Shown here piece after piece: positions 1 to 11,842 of a stretch of 64,000 nucleotides of DNA. The notes under the pieces were generated by a model that was not told the DNA's origin, ran no database searches, and worked only from the letters and a program-made list of their open reading frames with translations. Source of the DNA: Pseudeuparius sepicola. Lineage: Eukaryota; Arthropoda; Insecta; Coleoptera; Anthribidae. The DNA lies in the NCBI GenBank assembly GCA_963920635.1, contig OY987305.1:6115153-6179152 (forward strand), written 5' to 3'. Every line of letters starts with the position of its first letter. Position 1 is the stretch's first letter. A program made the position numbers and the translations under genes.

Positions 1-40
1 TATTAAGAGTACAAGTATATTAATATAGGTACTATCAGTA

Positions 41-1012
41 TAGTAACCTGTACCAAACTTGAACAAAATCGACAAAGTCAATAAATTATACAGGGTGTTT
101 TACAATAATGTGCAAAGGACAAAAGATTTGGTTTTTTGATTTTTTTTTCTCAAAAACGGTTTAATCTAGAAATTTGAATTTTGGGACAAGTTACTGGCCA
201 ATTGGAAGACACTTTACGATAGAATTACTTTTTGCAACTTAACTGTCTTAAGGGTAGAAAACCGAAACAACTATTTTTCTTTTTTCAGAATTTTTTCATA
301 GGTATGCTGGTTTATCTAAAATTAAAAATACGTCTTCTATAGCCCAATTAATTTATAAACTTTTTTACTCTTGTTCTTTTTTATTACCTTGTTCTTATTG
401 TCACTCACGATTGCTTAAAAACATATAGTAACCGGCTGTCATTTTTGTCACTTTCGTATTTTACTGTTTACGAGCGTGGTAGGGAATATTTTTTTCTACA
501 TTCAAAGACATTTAAACATTGTTGAATGTAGAAAAAAGTATTCCCTACCGCGCTCGTATAAACAGTAAAATACGAAAATTACCAAAATGACACCCACCTA
601 CTATGTTTTACCAGGGATTATAGTATTGTATATAATCACTGGTTTTACGCAGTCTTGAGTGTCAATAACTGCATGTAAATACGAAACAAAAAAGTAATTT
701 TATTTTGTTCCGTAAAACTAATAAGTTAATGAAAAAGTACTTCAAAAAAGACGAATAGGTGTTTAGGGTTTCTACCCTTACTCTACAAAAAGTAATTCTA
801 CCGTAAAGTGTCTTCCAACTGGCTGGTAACGTGTCCCAAAATCCAATTTTCTATATTGAACCGTTTTTGAGAAAAATATCAACACCAATTTTTTTGAAAG
901 ACCCCCCTTAAAACCTCCTGGAAAACACTTCCTCCAAATATTTGCACGTCATTAAGGAACACCCTGTATAATAGTAATCTGTACCAAATTTTAACAAAAC
1001 CGACCAAAGTCA
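41..1012. repeat. 40-bp imperfect direct repeats flanking the foldback
   Basis: Positions 41-80 and 972-1012 are about 85% identical (TAGTAAYCTGTACCAAA..., ending CAAAGTCA) in the same orientation, just outside the TA-flanked foldback at 91-966. They are too long to be an ordinary target-site duplication of this element. A tandem host repeat that received the insertion is the simpler reading. Confidence 0.6.
91..966. mobile_element. Foldback element, 876 bp, TA-flanked
   Basis: The element opens CAGGGTGTTTTAC and closes with ACACCCTG, with TA on both sides (89-90 and 967-968). The two halves are inverted copies: the stretch near 172-290 (TTTGGGACAAGTTACTGGCC, then a poly-T-rich part) reappears reversed at 766-848, and the centre at 445-580 is a near-perfect hairpin around position 513. 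No transposase reading frame is visible, so this is a non-autonomous foldback/MITE-like element. The TA flanks suggest Tc1/mariner-type mobilisation, which is inference. Confidence 0.8.
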
Positions 1013-1079
1013 GACGTAAGTAATAAGCTAAGGATAAGAACAACCCTGTAGGTTCACTCAAGTTCGAAGTTTTTTGAAG

Positions 1080-1740
1080 ACTCTAGAGCGAAGCGCCTTT
1101 GTTTGAAACCCGAGCCGCCTTTCGCCTCTTCAGATTTTGCCAAACCTGAGAAAACCCAAGACAGGCAAAAAATTTAATAACGAATTTTCAGAGTGATCTT
1201 TTAGCATATCTTAAAAGCGGGATCATCCCCTTTCTTAGGGACGCCTTAGGAGATGTTTGAACACGAAAATAATGGCGAAAACTTCACGCCGGTTGTTTGA
1301 AGTGGGCTTGTTTCGACGCTCTTGGGAACCGGGTACTTAAAACAAACTCGCGCACGCGCTGTGCATGCCCGAAACCGATTTCAAGGGATGTTGGAACAAA
1401 TCCGGTGGGCGCCCCCGTATCTCGAATTTCACCACAGCGAAAATGACGAGCGTTAATTAACGAAACATCGCATTTTCCCGGGTTAATTGGAAGTTTGTTT
1501 TTGGCAAAAACGGGAGCGTAGGGGGGCGGCCCCCCCGCCGCCGCCCAGACAAAGCCGAGGCTCCGGCAGGCCTGGAAATCCTTATTTATTCGCCTCCGCC
1601 GAATTGGAAACGTCAGGGCGCGAGTAAACAGACGCTTTTTATTGCCGCATTTTATGCAGAAGCGGAAAACTTTTTTTAATTTCCTCCGGATCGATCCGCG
1701 GGATAACCTTTCAAGTCGGGGGATGGACTGAATCGGTTTA
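1080..1740. other. GC-rich, CpG-bearing non-coding stretch
   Basis: Base composition changes sharply from the AT-rich surroundings, with many CpG dinucleotides and runs such as GGGGGGCGGCCCCCCCGCC near 1518-1536. No convincing exon, splice signal or conserved protein was found in six frames. It resembles the GC-rich 5' region of the CREB3-family gene at 22430-22740, so it could be a promoter or first non-coding exon. That is inference. Confidence 0.35.
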
Positions 1741-1844
1741 ACTCGGAAAGCAATGGGTCTATTTGGAAATACTCGGGAGATTAGCGTTTCAGACGAAATG
1801 GTGATGATTTGGGAAAAGCCTCGAACGCAGGTGCCAACAGCTTA

Positions 1845-2185
1845 TTTGATGAATCTGAGTTTCTTGCGGATGGATCCTGCGTCAGCGAAACTTCCCGTTC
1901 AAAGCTTTCGTCCTCGTCATTATCTGGACACAGGGCACCAAGTCTTGCTTAGTGATACCGTGATACTAAGATCCTATCAAAATCGGCCCATCCCATCCAA
2001 AGAAAAATCCTTGAACCATTGAAATCCCTAAAGACCCTAATACCATCACAGGCAGGAAATAAAACAATCAGCCCCAGTGTGATCGTCGCGCCCTGAGGAT
2101 GTCCCGTGCAATCGAGGACGAAAGCTTGGAACGGGAAGTTTCGCTGACGCAGGATCCATCCGGAACAAACTCAGAGTCATCAAAT
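1845..2185. repeat. Inverted repeat with ~70-bp arms
   Basis: The left arm (about 1845-1918) and right arm (about 2111-2185) are reverse complements with few mismatches. They share GGATCCTGCGTCAGCGAAAC and the following CTTCCCGTTC and AAGCTTTCGTCCTCG words. The roughly 190-bp spacer shows no gene. The reading frame that starts at 1753 covers the left arm only and has no recognisable product. Confidence 0.7.
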
Positions 2186-2189
2186 TCTG

Positions 2190-4160
2190 CCTGTGGAAGT
2201 TTCAAATCAAGATTAGCTTATTTGATTATAGAAGAAGGTTAAATTGGCAATGTGACAATCTACCGAGTACCGGATGTCCCACAGGAAGTATCTAGTTGCA
2301 CCCTACTCGAGACCCTACTTTCTTCTGCAATTTTTGAAAAATCTTTCAAATTTTCAAGGATTCATCCACTTTTGCCTTCAAAACTATTTTCGGTTTAACC
2401 GGAAGTGACATTAACTCCCTTATTTAAATGGAATCCCACAAATTTCCTTTGAACATTACCATTTCCCCAAATATCATATTAAGTCATCTGGCTTGAAAAG
2501 TAGTGCCAAATAAGGTGCCCAAAAACAAACAGGTGGTTTCCTGTACCTGACAAAGTTGACATTTTACTTCTCAACATTTTGGATAATTATGTTTGGGCTA
2601 AATTCATCGTCCACAAGTGCTTTTGTTGCTAATTATTGCCGTTTCAAATAAATTTTATTTGTATTGCATAAGTAAAAGCTCCATCAAACTTGATGTAACA
2701 TTATTGTTCTAGTTGCAAAATTATTTTATTTTAATTTTTTAATAAGTAAGTAGTCACGCAAGTTGAATCACAAATAAATAATATAGGGTACACGTGCTAC
2801 TTATGGCCATTATTATCCTATTTATGGTTTTTGAATGTGTAGGGGAATTAGAACTTGAACTTAGTAGAAAATGTAGCTTAATGTTTTTAATACGAATCTC
2901 GTGCGAATTTCCTTCAGTCAAAGAGAAGCCCTGAGAAGAGTGAACCTGTGTGATGTTCTGGCAGCTCACTTATATAAATAAATGTATATAAGAAATTATA
3001 ACTGCAAACATTTTGTTAAAAGTTCAATTTTCTTTCACTTTTGTTGTGATAAACTTTAAAGAAGATAAGTAAGTACTTTTATCATAAATACATATTTTCC
3101 AATACTTAGGAAGAAAAAAATAGGGTGGACGGTGGACATTAGTAAATACCCTAATGAACTAGATATTTACTTATGGCACTACTTACATGTAGGTACTTAT
3201 GGCCATACTTATATCTACTTTGGTCATACTTACAAATTTATGTTTTCTAAGTTCAAAATGCCTAAAGGTGGAAAGCCTGAGAAGCAATCAAAATTTCAAT
3301 ATTCCCGTCAAAAATAAAAGTAGAGCTTAAAATAAAAACTGGACCTACGTTTCCAGAAGAAGTGATTAATGTTATGAAAAACAAAACTCTTATGTAGTAA
3401 ACTTTAATAAAAACAAATGCTGCATATTTCACTTTTATTTAAGTAAACCTATATTATTATGGTGCATGGCCATAAATAGGTAAGTATAAAATTGTCGCAT
3501 ACGTAATGACATAATGACCAAAAGTGAAGAAAAGTGACAATTGTCTAAAAAAATGTTGTGCTTTTTAGACAGCTAATGTGATGATAATATTTGAAGTAAC
3601 AAATGAAAAATACCTTAAGGTGGCCTCTACCCTAAATGCTAATCATTATAAAAAAAATTAAAATAAAACATTTAGAAGACAATGATATTTATTTTTCTTT
3701 GCGATTCAACTTATGTAAAAAGTCCGACTACAATTATTTTGCAACAAACTGTCAAATGCAGAAAAACTTTGCAAAGTTTGAACGACAATTGAGAAACAAC
3801 AGCACTCGTGGACAATGAATTTAGTGAAAATAAACAATTCCAAATAGTCATTTTTTTATTTTTTGAAAATAATGAACTTGAATGAATGAATATAATAATG
3901 AAAAAAAAATGTACTTAAATAAAACAAATTCCCATGATACAGACTTTCTTGGTGACACTATACTCATATCATACTACTACTATACAAATAATAATTTTAA
4001 TCTGGACCATTTACATTCTTCACCAAACTTACAAACCAAGTTTCATTAAAACCAGTAGTGATTCTAGAGTTATGTAATTTTTGAAAATTTGTGAAAAAAC
4101 ATCTCCACATTTTATCCTAACCCCAATCGATTTTGATAACGTTCACGTCAGACTAAACTT
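2190..4160. other. Non-coding AT-rich stretch
   Basis: No exon, RNA gene or clear mobile-element terminus was found. The small frames at 2754, 3132 and 3636 lack splice context, conserved motifs or plausible composition. The phrase ACTTATGGCCAT recurs loosely around 2800 and 3190, and ATGGCCATAAATAGG lies at about 3467, hinting at a decayed dispersed repeat. Confidence 0.4.
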
Positions 4161-4232
4161 ACAAATCAAATTTAACATAATAAATGATGTTTAGTGGCAT
4201 ATTAGGTAAAGGATATCAATTGAAAAAAATGC

Positions 4233-4304
4233 ACTCCAGCCGGGACTCGAACCCGGGACTCCTACTGTGGCCGTAGGCACTTTAACCAACTAAGCTACCG
4301 GAGC
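4233..4304 (-). repeat. tRNA-like sequence, SINE-head type (left copy)
   Basis: On the minus strand a 72-nt cloverleaf can be drawn. The acceptor stem is GCTCCGG with CTGGAGT, the D arm GCTT/AAGT surrounds a GTTGG loop, the anticodon stem CCTAC/GTAGG holds the loop GGCCACA, and the T arm CCGGG-TTCGAGT-CCCGG is perfect. Box A (TAGCTTAGTTGG) and box B (GGTTCGAGTCC) are intact. Position 33 is G rather than the near-universal U, which argues against a working tRNA and for a tRNA-derived repeat. It pairs with the inverted copy at 4646-4722. Confidence 0.65.
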
Positions 4305-4645
4305 TACGGGTTCCATCGGCTAGGTGTTATTAATTCCAATTGATACTAAACATCATTTATTATTTATAATTATTACAGGTACAAAAAATCTTTCTACGTT
4401 TCATTTTCTGGGCTTGACATTGTAGGTTACAATTTCCACGTTCGATACTTGCATTAAGTCGCTATATGTCGAATATTGTGGGTAGAAGAACAAATAGGAA
4501 GTTTACATAACCAACAATGATGAATGGTCACCCTACACCCTCTAACCCCTTCTAGTAGCTGTAGAAGACGCCGAAGTCTCCTACATCTCACCGCTACTAA
4601 CTAATAATAATTGGAATAATTAACACCTAGCCGATGGAACCCGTA

Positions 4646-4722
4646 TCTCCGGTAGTTTAGTTGGTTAAAGTGCCTACGCTACGGCCACAGTAGGAGTCCC
4701 GGGTTCGAGTTCCGGCTGGAGT
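4646..4722 (+). repeat. tRNA-like sequence, SINE-head type (right copy)
   Basis: This is the same tRNA-like unit as at 4233-4304 but in the opposite orientation. It has a 5-nt insertion in the anticodon region, substitutions in box A (TAGTTTAGTTGG) and one change in the T arm (GAGTTCC for GAGTCCC), which destroy a good cloverleaf. Both copies continue 3' into the same tail (a poly-T tract and ATTGATATCCTTTACC), as expected of two members of one tRNA-derived family. Confidence 0.65.
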
Positions 4723-5512
4723 GCATTTTTTTCAATTGATATCCTTTACCTGTTATGCCACTAAACAGCATTTATTATTTATAATTATTACAGGTACTAA
4801 AAATCTTTCTATATCAAATTTAACATACCTACGTATCTATTCAGAACAATAATTATCTTATGAGTATACCGCGTTCCATAAGAATTGTCCTCGGAATTGT
4901 CACACTGCAACTAAGTACGTTATATTCATCGCAAAAAAATATTGTGCAGGCGAAAATGGTCCTCGTTTCCGACGCAATTCTCATTCGTCCTCCCCGTCCA
5001 ATATAATTTGTCCCCGTTTCCAGACTCTGGAAATCAATATTGAGGTAAGGCCCAATTACGCCTGGAAATCCTAAATGCCAACAGGTGACAGGAGGATGCC
5101 TGGGAAAGATTACATCCAGAGTTACTGGGGCTCGAAGAATGCAATTCCTCGGTGGTTTGCGACATTCATCCATCCATTTCGGTTAGTTACTAAGTAAGGT
5201 AAGTATGTTGGTACAATAGGCTCGACAATAGGTGTTATATGAGGAAGAGAAATTAACTGAATGATCACGTACGACGCTTCGAAAAAGGCGTAGGTGTAAG
5301 TTTACACCTAAGTGAAGTGAAATGGGCTGCGGAATATTAGGAAAGTCAACAAATATTAACAGGCGTCAACTTAACCGCTATGAAGGCAGTAAGATAGAGT
5401 GAAGCATTCAAGAATTTCATTTATAGCCTACAACATCCCAAAAATGATATAGATAAGGGCTAATGATAAGACAATTGCAACAAATAAATATATGGACCAT
5501 TGCGTTGAGTTT

Positions 5513-6396
5513 ATTTTTGGCCTTAGGTATATTTTTTTAACGCTAGACGCATTCTCGCGGTCAAAAGCGACAAAACGGGTCCTTTAAAAATGTAGGTATG
5601 TTTCCAAAAATCCCAAATGTATGCGCAGCACGTCATAGTATCTATAATTCAAAGGGGTGTAGCGTGCAGCATGTAACCTGGTGGCTGAACAATACTAACT
5701 TTTAATAGCTTGCTACTTTCTACTTCAAATGGCCTCTGAAACATGGAACCCATTTCGATTGGGTCAGATACGTAGAAATTGATTAGGACTTCATCTTGGT
5801 CACCCCATTTAGGCGCTACTGCCTGGCGCTGCGTATCAAAAATTGAATGCAAACGTCATTATTTAAAGAGGGAGGGTAGAATCGATCCGGAATCCACGAA
5901 TACGATTTAAAATTTATACAGGGACCGGCAGAAAGTTGGACACAAAAATTTAATATTTTTGGCCTTAGGTATATTTTTTTAACGCTAGACGCATTCTCGC
6001 GGTCAAAAGCGACAAAACGGGTCCTTTAAAAATGTAGGTATGTTTCCAAAAATCCCAAATGTATGCGCAGCACGTCATAGTATCTATAATTCAAAGGGGT
6101 GTAGCGTGCAGCATGTAACCTGGTGGCTGAACAATACTAACTTTTAATAGCTTGCTACTTTCTACTTCAAATGGCCTCTGAAACATGGAACCCATTTCGA
6201 TTGGGTCAGATACGTAGAAATTGATTAGGACTTCATCTTGGTCACCCCATTTAGGCGCTACTGCCTGGCGCTGCGTATCAAAAATTGAATGCAAACGTCA
6301 TTATTTAAAGAGGGAGGGTAGAATCGATCCGGAATCCACGAATACGATTTAACATTTATACAGGGACCGGCAGAAAGTTGGACACAAAAATTTAAT
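5513..6396. repeat. 442-bp tandem duplication, two nearly identical copies
   Basis: Copy 1 (about 5513-5954) and copy 2 (about 5955-6396) differ at only one base that I could find (AAAATTTATACAG versus AACATTTATACAG). Each holds the same 67-codon minus-strand frame (5649-5852 and 6091-6294), without recognisable motifs. The right end of each copy includes the first ~38 bp of the CAGGGACCGGCAGAAAG element that is complete only after copy 2. The duplication breakpoint therefore lies inside that element. Confidence 0.9.
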
Positions 6397-6699
6397 ATTT
6401 TTATACTCTGATTTCGATTAATTTAAATTTCTAGCTGCTAATAATCGAACAAAATTAAAGTTTAGTATCAAATTCATGTGTTATCCGCTTTTGGCCGTAT
6501 TTTAAAAAATAAGGGTACTTTACTCTTGAGTTATTTTGACATTTTTGAATCTACCTCGTATCCAAAAAGAGATATTTCAATTTTGATATGTGCGTTTTGA
6601 GTTTGAAATGATGCACCAACTTTTATCAAGAATAAAATTTTCTGAGAAATTAATAATAAAAAAGTTTTCCATTTGTATCCAACTTTCTGTCGGTCACTG
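6361..6699 (+). mobile_element. MITE of the CAGTGACCGGCAGAAAG family, 339 bp
   Basis: The terminal inverted repeats read CAGGGACCGGCAGAAAGTTGGACAC at the left and, reversed, CAGTGACCGACAGAAAGTTG at the right. A TA dinucleotide precedes the left end. The internal sequence reappears inverted in the element at 20235-22425, and the same termini bound the 63065-63318 element. No protein is encoded. Confidence 0.8.
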
Positions 6700-7970
6700 T
6701 CTAACCATGTTTTGTCAACACCGTCTCATACGGACGGTGTTGGTTTTGTGCTCTTTTCAATTCGATCTTTTGTGAGTACCTCTCCCAGCAAATTTTAGGG
6801 CAAATAAGCCATATTCTGTTTTCTTCTGAGTCACCAACAAAAACTTTACCATACAAATTTAATTATTTAACATTTTTTTGAGGCATGTGTTAATTTTTTT
6901 ATCTATCTAATCGCTACATCTTTGTTATCAAAGTTCAAAGTCCCTCCGATCTTGGAAAAGAATAGATTGCAGATGTGCTTATTTTTATCCCTCAGTGGAG
7001 AAATACATATTTGTATAGGTTTTAGATTCGACCCCCGCTATAAACATTAAGTTTACGCACCAAGGATCTCGAGTTTCTCAGAAAAATGCGAGGAAAAACC
7101 AGTGACAGACGGGTGCGACAAACGAGTTCCTTTCTATACACTCTCAAATACGAAATCCTAAAAATATAAGTAGTCTAGAAACTTTTGTTTTAACAGATCC
7201 CAACCCAGCATCTTTCGAGCGATATTTTCCAAAGAAATACAGATCGCCAATAATTTCCAAGGGCGTATCTAATAACACGAAGAACTCATGCCTACAAAGG
7301 AATAAGAAACCAAACATCATCCGGTTAGGTCGGTCACGTATAGACTTGTCTAGACTCGTCGACTAGTAGGTATAAACATAATTTGTGGCAATCCCTGCTA
7401 AAATCTACCTGTTGGATCTTTAAACATCAAGTTGGCGGAAGATAGGGCACTTCGACACAGTATGCCCTAAAAACATGTTTGACAAAAACACAGAGAACGT
7501 AAGGCCTTTTCAGAGGGCAAAAGGAAGACGAGTTTAACTATTTAATTTAGAATATTAGGGACAAAGTGACAGGTATTACTCGTGTACCAATTTTGAAAAA
7601 TCCCAACAAAATGCAAAAATACCAATAAAATGCTAATACCATCAAATTAAGATAATCATTTTCTTTCTACTAGGGAATGATAATTTTTCTGTTTTTGCAA
7701 TAGTACAACAGTACCTATTTACACAGATGAATATTCTATTCTAATCTCAAAAAATATACAGTGTGTTTCACTTCAAGTCGAGACAATTCATTATTTTTTT
7801 ACGGGTTGACCGATTTTCAAAAACTTTTTTTAAAAAAATATAGTGCTCCGAAAGATCTACATTTTGACGCACTAATTTTTTTCAGATTCGTCTTTTCAAT
7901 GACCTACTATGATCAAAATTATACCCCCAAAAACTGCAAAAGTACATTAGGCATTTTTTTAGGAAAAAAT
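6700..7970. other. Non-coding stretch with no supported feature
   Basis: Nothing gene-like was found. A solitary element end resembling the CAGGGTG group (ACAGTGTGTTTCACTTC) lies near 7758, without a matching partner that I could place. Confidence 0.4.
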
Positions 7971-7971
7971 G

Positions 7972-8755
7972 AATAGCACAGTCGTATTGACCATACCCGA
8001 AAACCCCACATACCAAGTTTCACGGTCATAACTTATACAGGGCGTTCACAAAATAGCTTCAAACATTTTTTTTAAACCTTTATTCAGAACCAATATGGCA
8101 GCAAAAATACGGATTTTCGGAGTACTCTGTACAAACACCTCGACAAACACCGAGATATTTTAAAATTATTTCTTTGCGGTTTGATTAGGGCTCACATAAA
8201 TCATCAATTCCCACGATTTCATGGCCCTGCCTTATACATTAAAGATACAAAAATCGACAAAAAATCGATTTTTCTCTTGGTGTTTTTTTTATATTTTTTT
8301 CTAGAATTTTAACTTATGCCTATTAAAAAACATAAACAATATTAAATTTTAGAAAGTATTTTCAATAAAGAGCACCCTGGATACGTGGATACCAATCAAT
8401 TTTTAAATTTTTTTCAAATAAAAAAAGGGTGCTTTTTATTGAAAATACTTTCTAAAATTTAATATTGTTTATGTTTTTTAATAGGCATAAGTTAAAAATG
8501 TAGAAAAAATGTCAAAAAAACACCAAGGCAGGGCCATGAAATCGAGGGAATTGATGGCTTATGTGAGCCCTAATCAAACCGCAAAGAAATAATTTTAAAA
8601 TATCTCTCGGTGCTTGTACAGGGTACTTCGAAAAACCGTATTTTTGCCATGTTTGAAGCTATTTTCTGAACGCCCTGTATAAGCTATGACCGTGAAACAT
8701 GGTATGTGTGGTTTGCGGGTATGGCCAATACGAGGGCCAATACGACTATGCTATT
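7972..8755. mobile_element. Foldback element with nested outer arms
   Basis: The core runs from CAGGGCGTTCAC at 8038 to GAACGCCCTG at 8677 and folds on itself. The centre at about 8310-8480 (AACAATATTAAATTTTAGAA and its reverse) is near perfect. The inverted symmetry continues beyond the core: 7972-8037 and 8678-8755 (ACCGTGAAAC, ACCCGCAAACCACAC and AATACGACTATGC words) are also reverse complements. The core therefore either sits symmetrically inside an older foldback or is its inner part. No coding capacity. Confidence 0.75.
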
Positions 8756-9774
8756 GTTTTCATATTCACCCTAAACAATTTCATAAATCAATCAAAATTA
8801 AATTAATTTGGCACAACTTTGTTCAAATTCGAGCATATTTGTAAAATTAACTTAGATTTTAAATTTTTTAGGGAATCACAAACTTCATGTTTGTTGCAAC
8901 GATATTAAACAAAACTTTAAAATTTCGCAAAAAATCTTCTAAACAAGGTAAAACATTAGTAATGATAATGTGTATAATGAAAAAACTATCATTTAAAGTG
9001 CAAAATTTTTATTTTAAGTGTTTATTAAGAAAATGAGTAAATTAATTGACGAAAAAAATTTTTTTTCTTAGGAGGCTCTGTTTTGGTATTTAGGCATAGC
9101 TTTTAATTATAAACAACTTTTCTTAATAATCTTTTGCTGAATTTTTTGAAATAAGGGTACTTTACTCTTGTGCAATTTTTATATCTTTTATCTACCCTGT
9201 ATCCTGTTTTACTTGCAACCATTCAAGTGCACCTAATATGATTATTGAATATGCATCAACTTTCGGCAATGCCTGTATTTTGGTTGTGCAATTAATAAAA
9301 AAAAGTCCCATATGTTGCACGCTTAAATGACCACACTGTATAGTACCTTTTTTGGAAGATCTATTAAAAAAAAAGGAAATTTTGAAAATCGGCCTAGATG
9401 TAAATAAAAAATTATGGGGTGGATAGCGAGGTGGGTAGGTCTTCTGTGGGGCACAAAAGTGTCAGGATATCTGAGGTTAGGTACAATGTAATAAAAATAC
9501 AAAAGCCGCAATTTCGCGAGCAGGGTTTAGGTTTAGGCAGGTTTTGTTTGATTTAAGTCTGACGTCATGAAAATATTCCCCCTCCATGTAAATTTTCTTA
9601 TATCGCGAAAACGCATGTTTTTGGAAAGCTGTTTTAACTCGTATTTATATTATTAACCTTCCACGATGCTACAAAACAATCTGTAAAAACAAAACGAGAC
9701 CGCCCTTCTGATAAAATCGCCTGGGATTGCCGTAAAAAGATTTTGTAATAAGGGTTTTGCTGTCGAAAATACGC

Positions 9775-10445
9775 TTATAAGCCGATTTTATCTTTCTGGT
9801 TGTCCTTGGTTTTAGCCCTTCAATAATCAACAAATGTCACCATTGAAATTCGCCTAAATGTGTACGGGGTAATTTAGGCGAATAACTAAGGAGACATGTC
9901 ACTCTACTACCTGTCTATAACCTCACATATATTTGCATATACCTATTGAGTTTTGATTAAATTTGTGACAAAAAGATGACAAAATTAATAAAAACATATG
10001 TACCTACCTACCTAATAAAATTAAATTTAAGTAACAGAAGACTTGCTAGGTATTTCCAAATCTCCGACTTCAACCTGGACCCTGGACATCTTCACACTCT
10101 TCACTTCCAACGTTTAAACAAATGAGATATTTTTGCTCCTGTTCCACTTTTTAAAATTTATGGATATAAGTACGCGAAAATATGAAATCACTAATACACT
10201 TGCCTATATCAGCAAATTTTCAAATCCAGCACGACATTTTTTGTTATTTTCAATAACCGCGGTAATTCAGTACCCCTCTTCGGAGTTGAGTAAATACCTA
10301 CCGCGGTTATTGCCGGTTACAACAATGACGTATGAAGGGCTCTTTTGTGACGTCAGATACCTATAACCAATAATAACAGAATCGCGTAAACGTGTTTGGT
10401 ATTTACCCGTTATTAATGGTTATTCGCCTAAAATCAACTATTAGT
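9775..10445 (-). repeat. TGACGTCA-bearing dispersed repeat, copy A (inverted)
   Basis: This segment matches, in reverse, the repeats at 12377-13385 and 13396-14152. Shared landmarks are the outer end AGGCGAATAACCATTAATAA, a CCAAACACGTTTACGCGATT block, TGACGTCA (10348-10355), AAGCCCTTCATACGTCAT, then a segment around ACCTGGACCCTGGACATCTTC, and an inner end with GGTTGTCCTTGGTTTTAGCC. No protein is encoded; the 77-codon frame at 10133 is incidental to the repeat. Confidence 0.7.
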
Positions 10446-10719
10446 ATAGTTTCTTTATCCACTTTTTTTCATCTCTAGGTCGACCGAGGTCGAAAATTTG
10501 TGACGAGGTTATACGTATTACCTATATTGTGATATTTTTTGTATACTATGGTAGATATGTGTAGTATGTCACAAGCTAGGTACTACTTATATAGGGACCA
10601 CAACTAATTTCACAGAAGTGAACTTACGTCTTCCTTCTGAGTATCAGATATCTTCGACTTAAAATTACAATATCATAAACAAACAAAACATGAAGAAATA
10701 ATAATATTACAACTATTTA

Positions 10720-10815
10720 CATGTAAAGTAAATCAATAACAGAAGTAGGTACCTAAGTACATACCTACTTAAATTTATGTCCAAGTAATACCTAGGTAGG
10801 TAGGTACCTACTAAA
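10720..10815. repeat. TAGGTACC / TACCTACC low-complexity patch
   Basis: Short palindromic words built on TAGGTACCTA and TACCTACTTA recur several times. It is simple-sequence DNA without further structure. Confidence 0.5.
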
Positions 10816-11832
10816 TTTCTAGATATAGAGTCCTAACATTAAAAATCCTGATATAAAATTTTATCTGTATAATTTTTCGAAGTTGTATAATTTAACAAAG
10901 AAGCAGGGAATGGATAACAAAAAAAGTAGTGGTAAATTTTGTTATTTTGGTAGTGCAGTTTATGTGATATTTATTTAATTTTGTGGAGCAACCCAGAGAT
11001 AATTTGAACAATCGAAAAATGAAAACTTTCAGATAAACTGATAAAGTGCTAGCCCTACTATTATTACGAAAGGAGGTGAAAAACATATTTTTACGGCGGA
11101 CCAGGATTCTCGATCAAAAATGGAATGTAGGTAAATTACGCCTGCAGTTAGGTCATTTACATTTTCGTAATGGTTTTATGACTTTTGAACACATGGCAAT
11201 ATTTTGGTGAATAAATTATTCGGCTGGCCAATACCGGTACGCACAGATGGTTGCCTACAGAACAACAAAACATTTTTTTACAAGAAAAACCAACGAGATA
11301 TAATGTTAGGAGGCGAATCTGGGACAAAACACGTACAAAAACGTTCCGCAGGCCGGCAACAAATCCAATTAAGCTGGGTCGAAAATAAGAATATGCACGG
11401 CGATTTGTGCGTAATAATGTGGAACCTGGGGGGGCCGACCCGGAAAAAACCCCACACTCACCCCTAGCAGGCTGCTATGACTGTCCGTTGCGAAGCATCG
11501 AATCGGTCTCGCACCGAGTCCCTTATATCACATTTTTCATTATCACAGAGTTTTGGCGAACGTGTCCGTTCACATCCCGGGGCGAAACAGTCGCACGCTC
11601 ACTTCCATATTCCCCGCAGAAGACACGCCATTGTTGAGCTGACCGCGACGGGTAGGCCTGAACGCCTGGGACCACCCCGGTGTCGGGGACCCTCCGTGGG
11701 CCTGGGGGCACGCTCGCACCGTCGGGCGGCGATCTTATTCGGCCATATTCAGGGGCCCGAACGCACCGTTTCACGCGCTCTTCGCCGACGACGGTATGCG
11801 GGAGAGAATTGACTTCGGGTCAGAGCGGCGCG

Positions 11833-11842
11833 GCGCATGCGC
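11833..11842. promoter_or_regulatory. NRF1-type site GCGCATGCGC
   Basis: The ten bases are the core palindrome bound by the NRF1/erect-wing family. The site lies inside the GC-rich island. The same core occurs just upstream of PCGF3. Confidence 0.5.

Larger units (their letters stand above)
4168..4815. mobile_element. Composite element with inverted tRNA-like arms
   Basis: Arms of roughly 175 bp (about 4168-4340 and 4605-4780) are inverted copies that include the tRNA-like units, a shared tail (GATATCAATTGAAAAAAATG) and an outer ACACCTAGCCGATGGAACCC block. In addition a 50-bp tail, TTTATTATTTATAATTATTA then CAGGTAC, occurs in direct orientation at about 4345-4396 and 4760-4812. Two SINE-like insertions head to head, or a rearranged dimer, would explain this. 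Confidence 0.55.

Noticed and set aside
1753..2022. 89-codon frame as a gene
   Set aside because: It spans one arm of an inverted repeat and unrelated flanks, with no recognisable domain.
3132..3317. 61-codon frame MDISKYPNELDIY as a small protein gene
   Set aside because: Repeated TTATGGCCAT words in the DNA explain its composition; no promoter, splice or homology support.
4233..4304. A functional tRNA gene
   Set aside because: Base 33 is G, the anticodon loop is abnormal, and a second copy with the same tail indicates a tRNA-derived repeat.
5649..6294. Two identical 67-codon frames as a duplicated gene
   Set aside because: Identity follows from the tandem duplication of non-coding DNA; no homology or upstream signals support translation.
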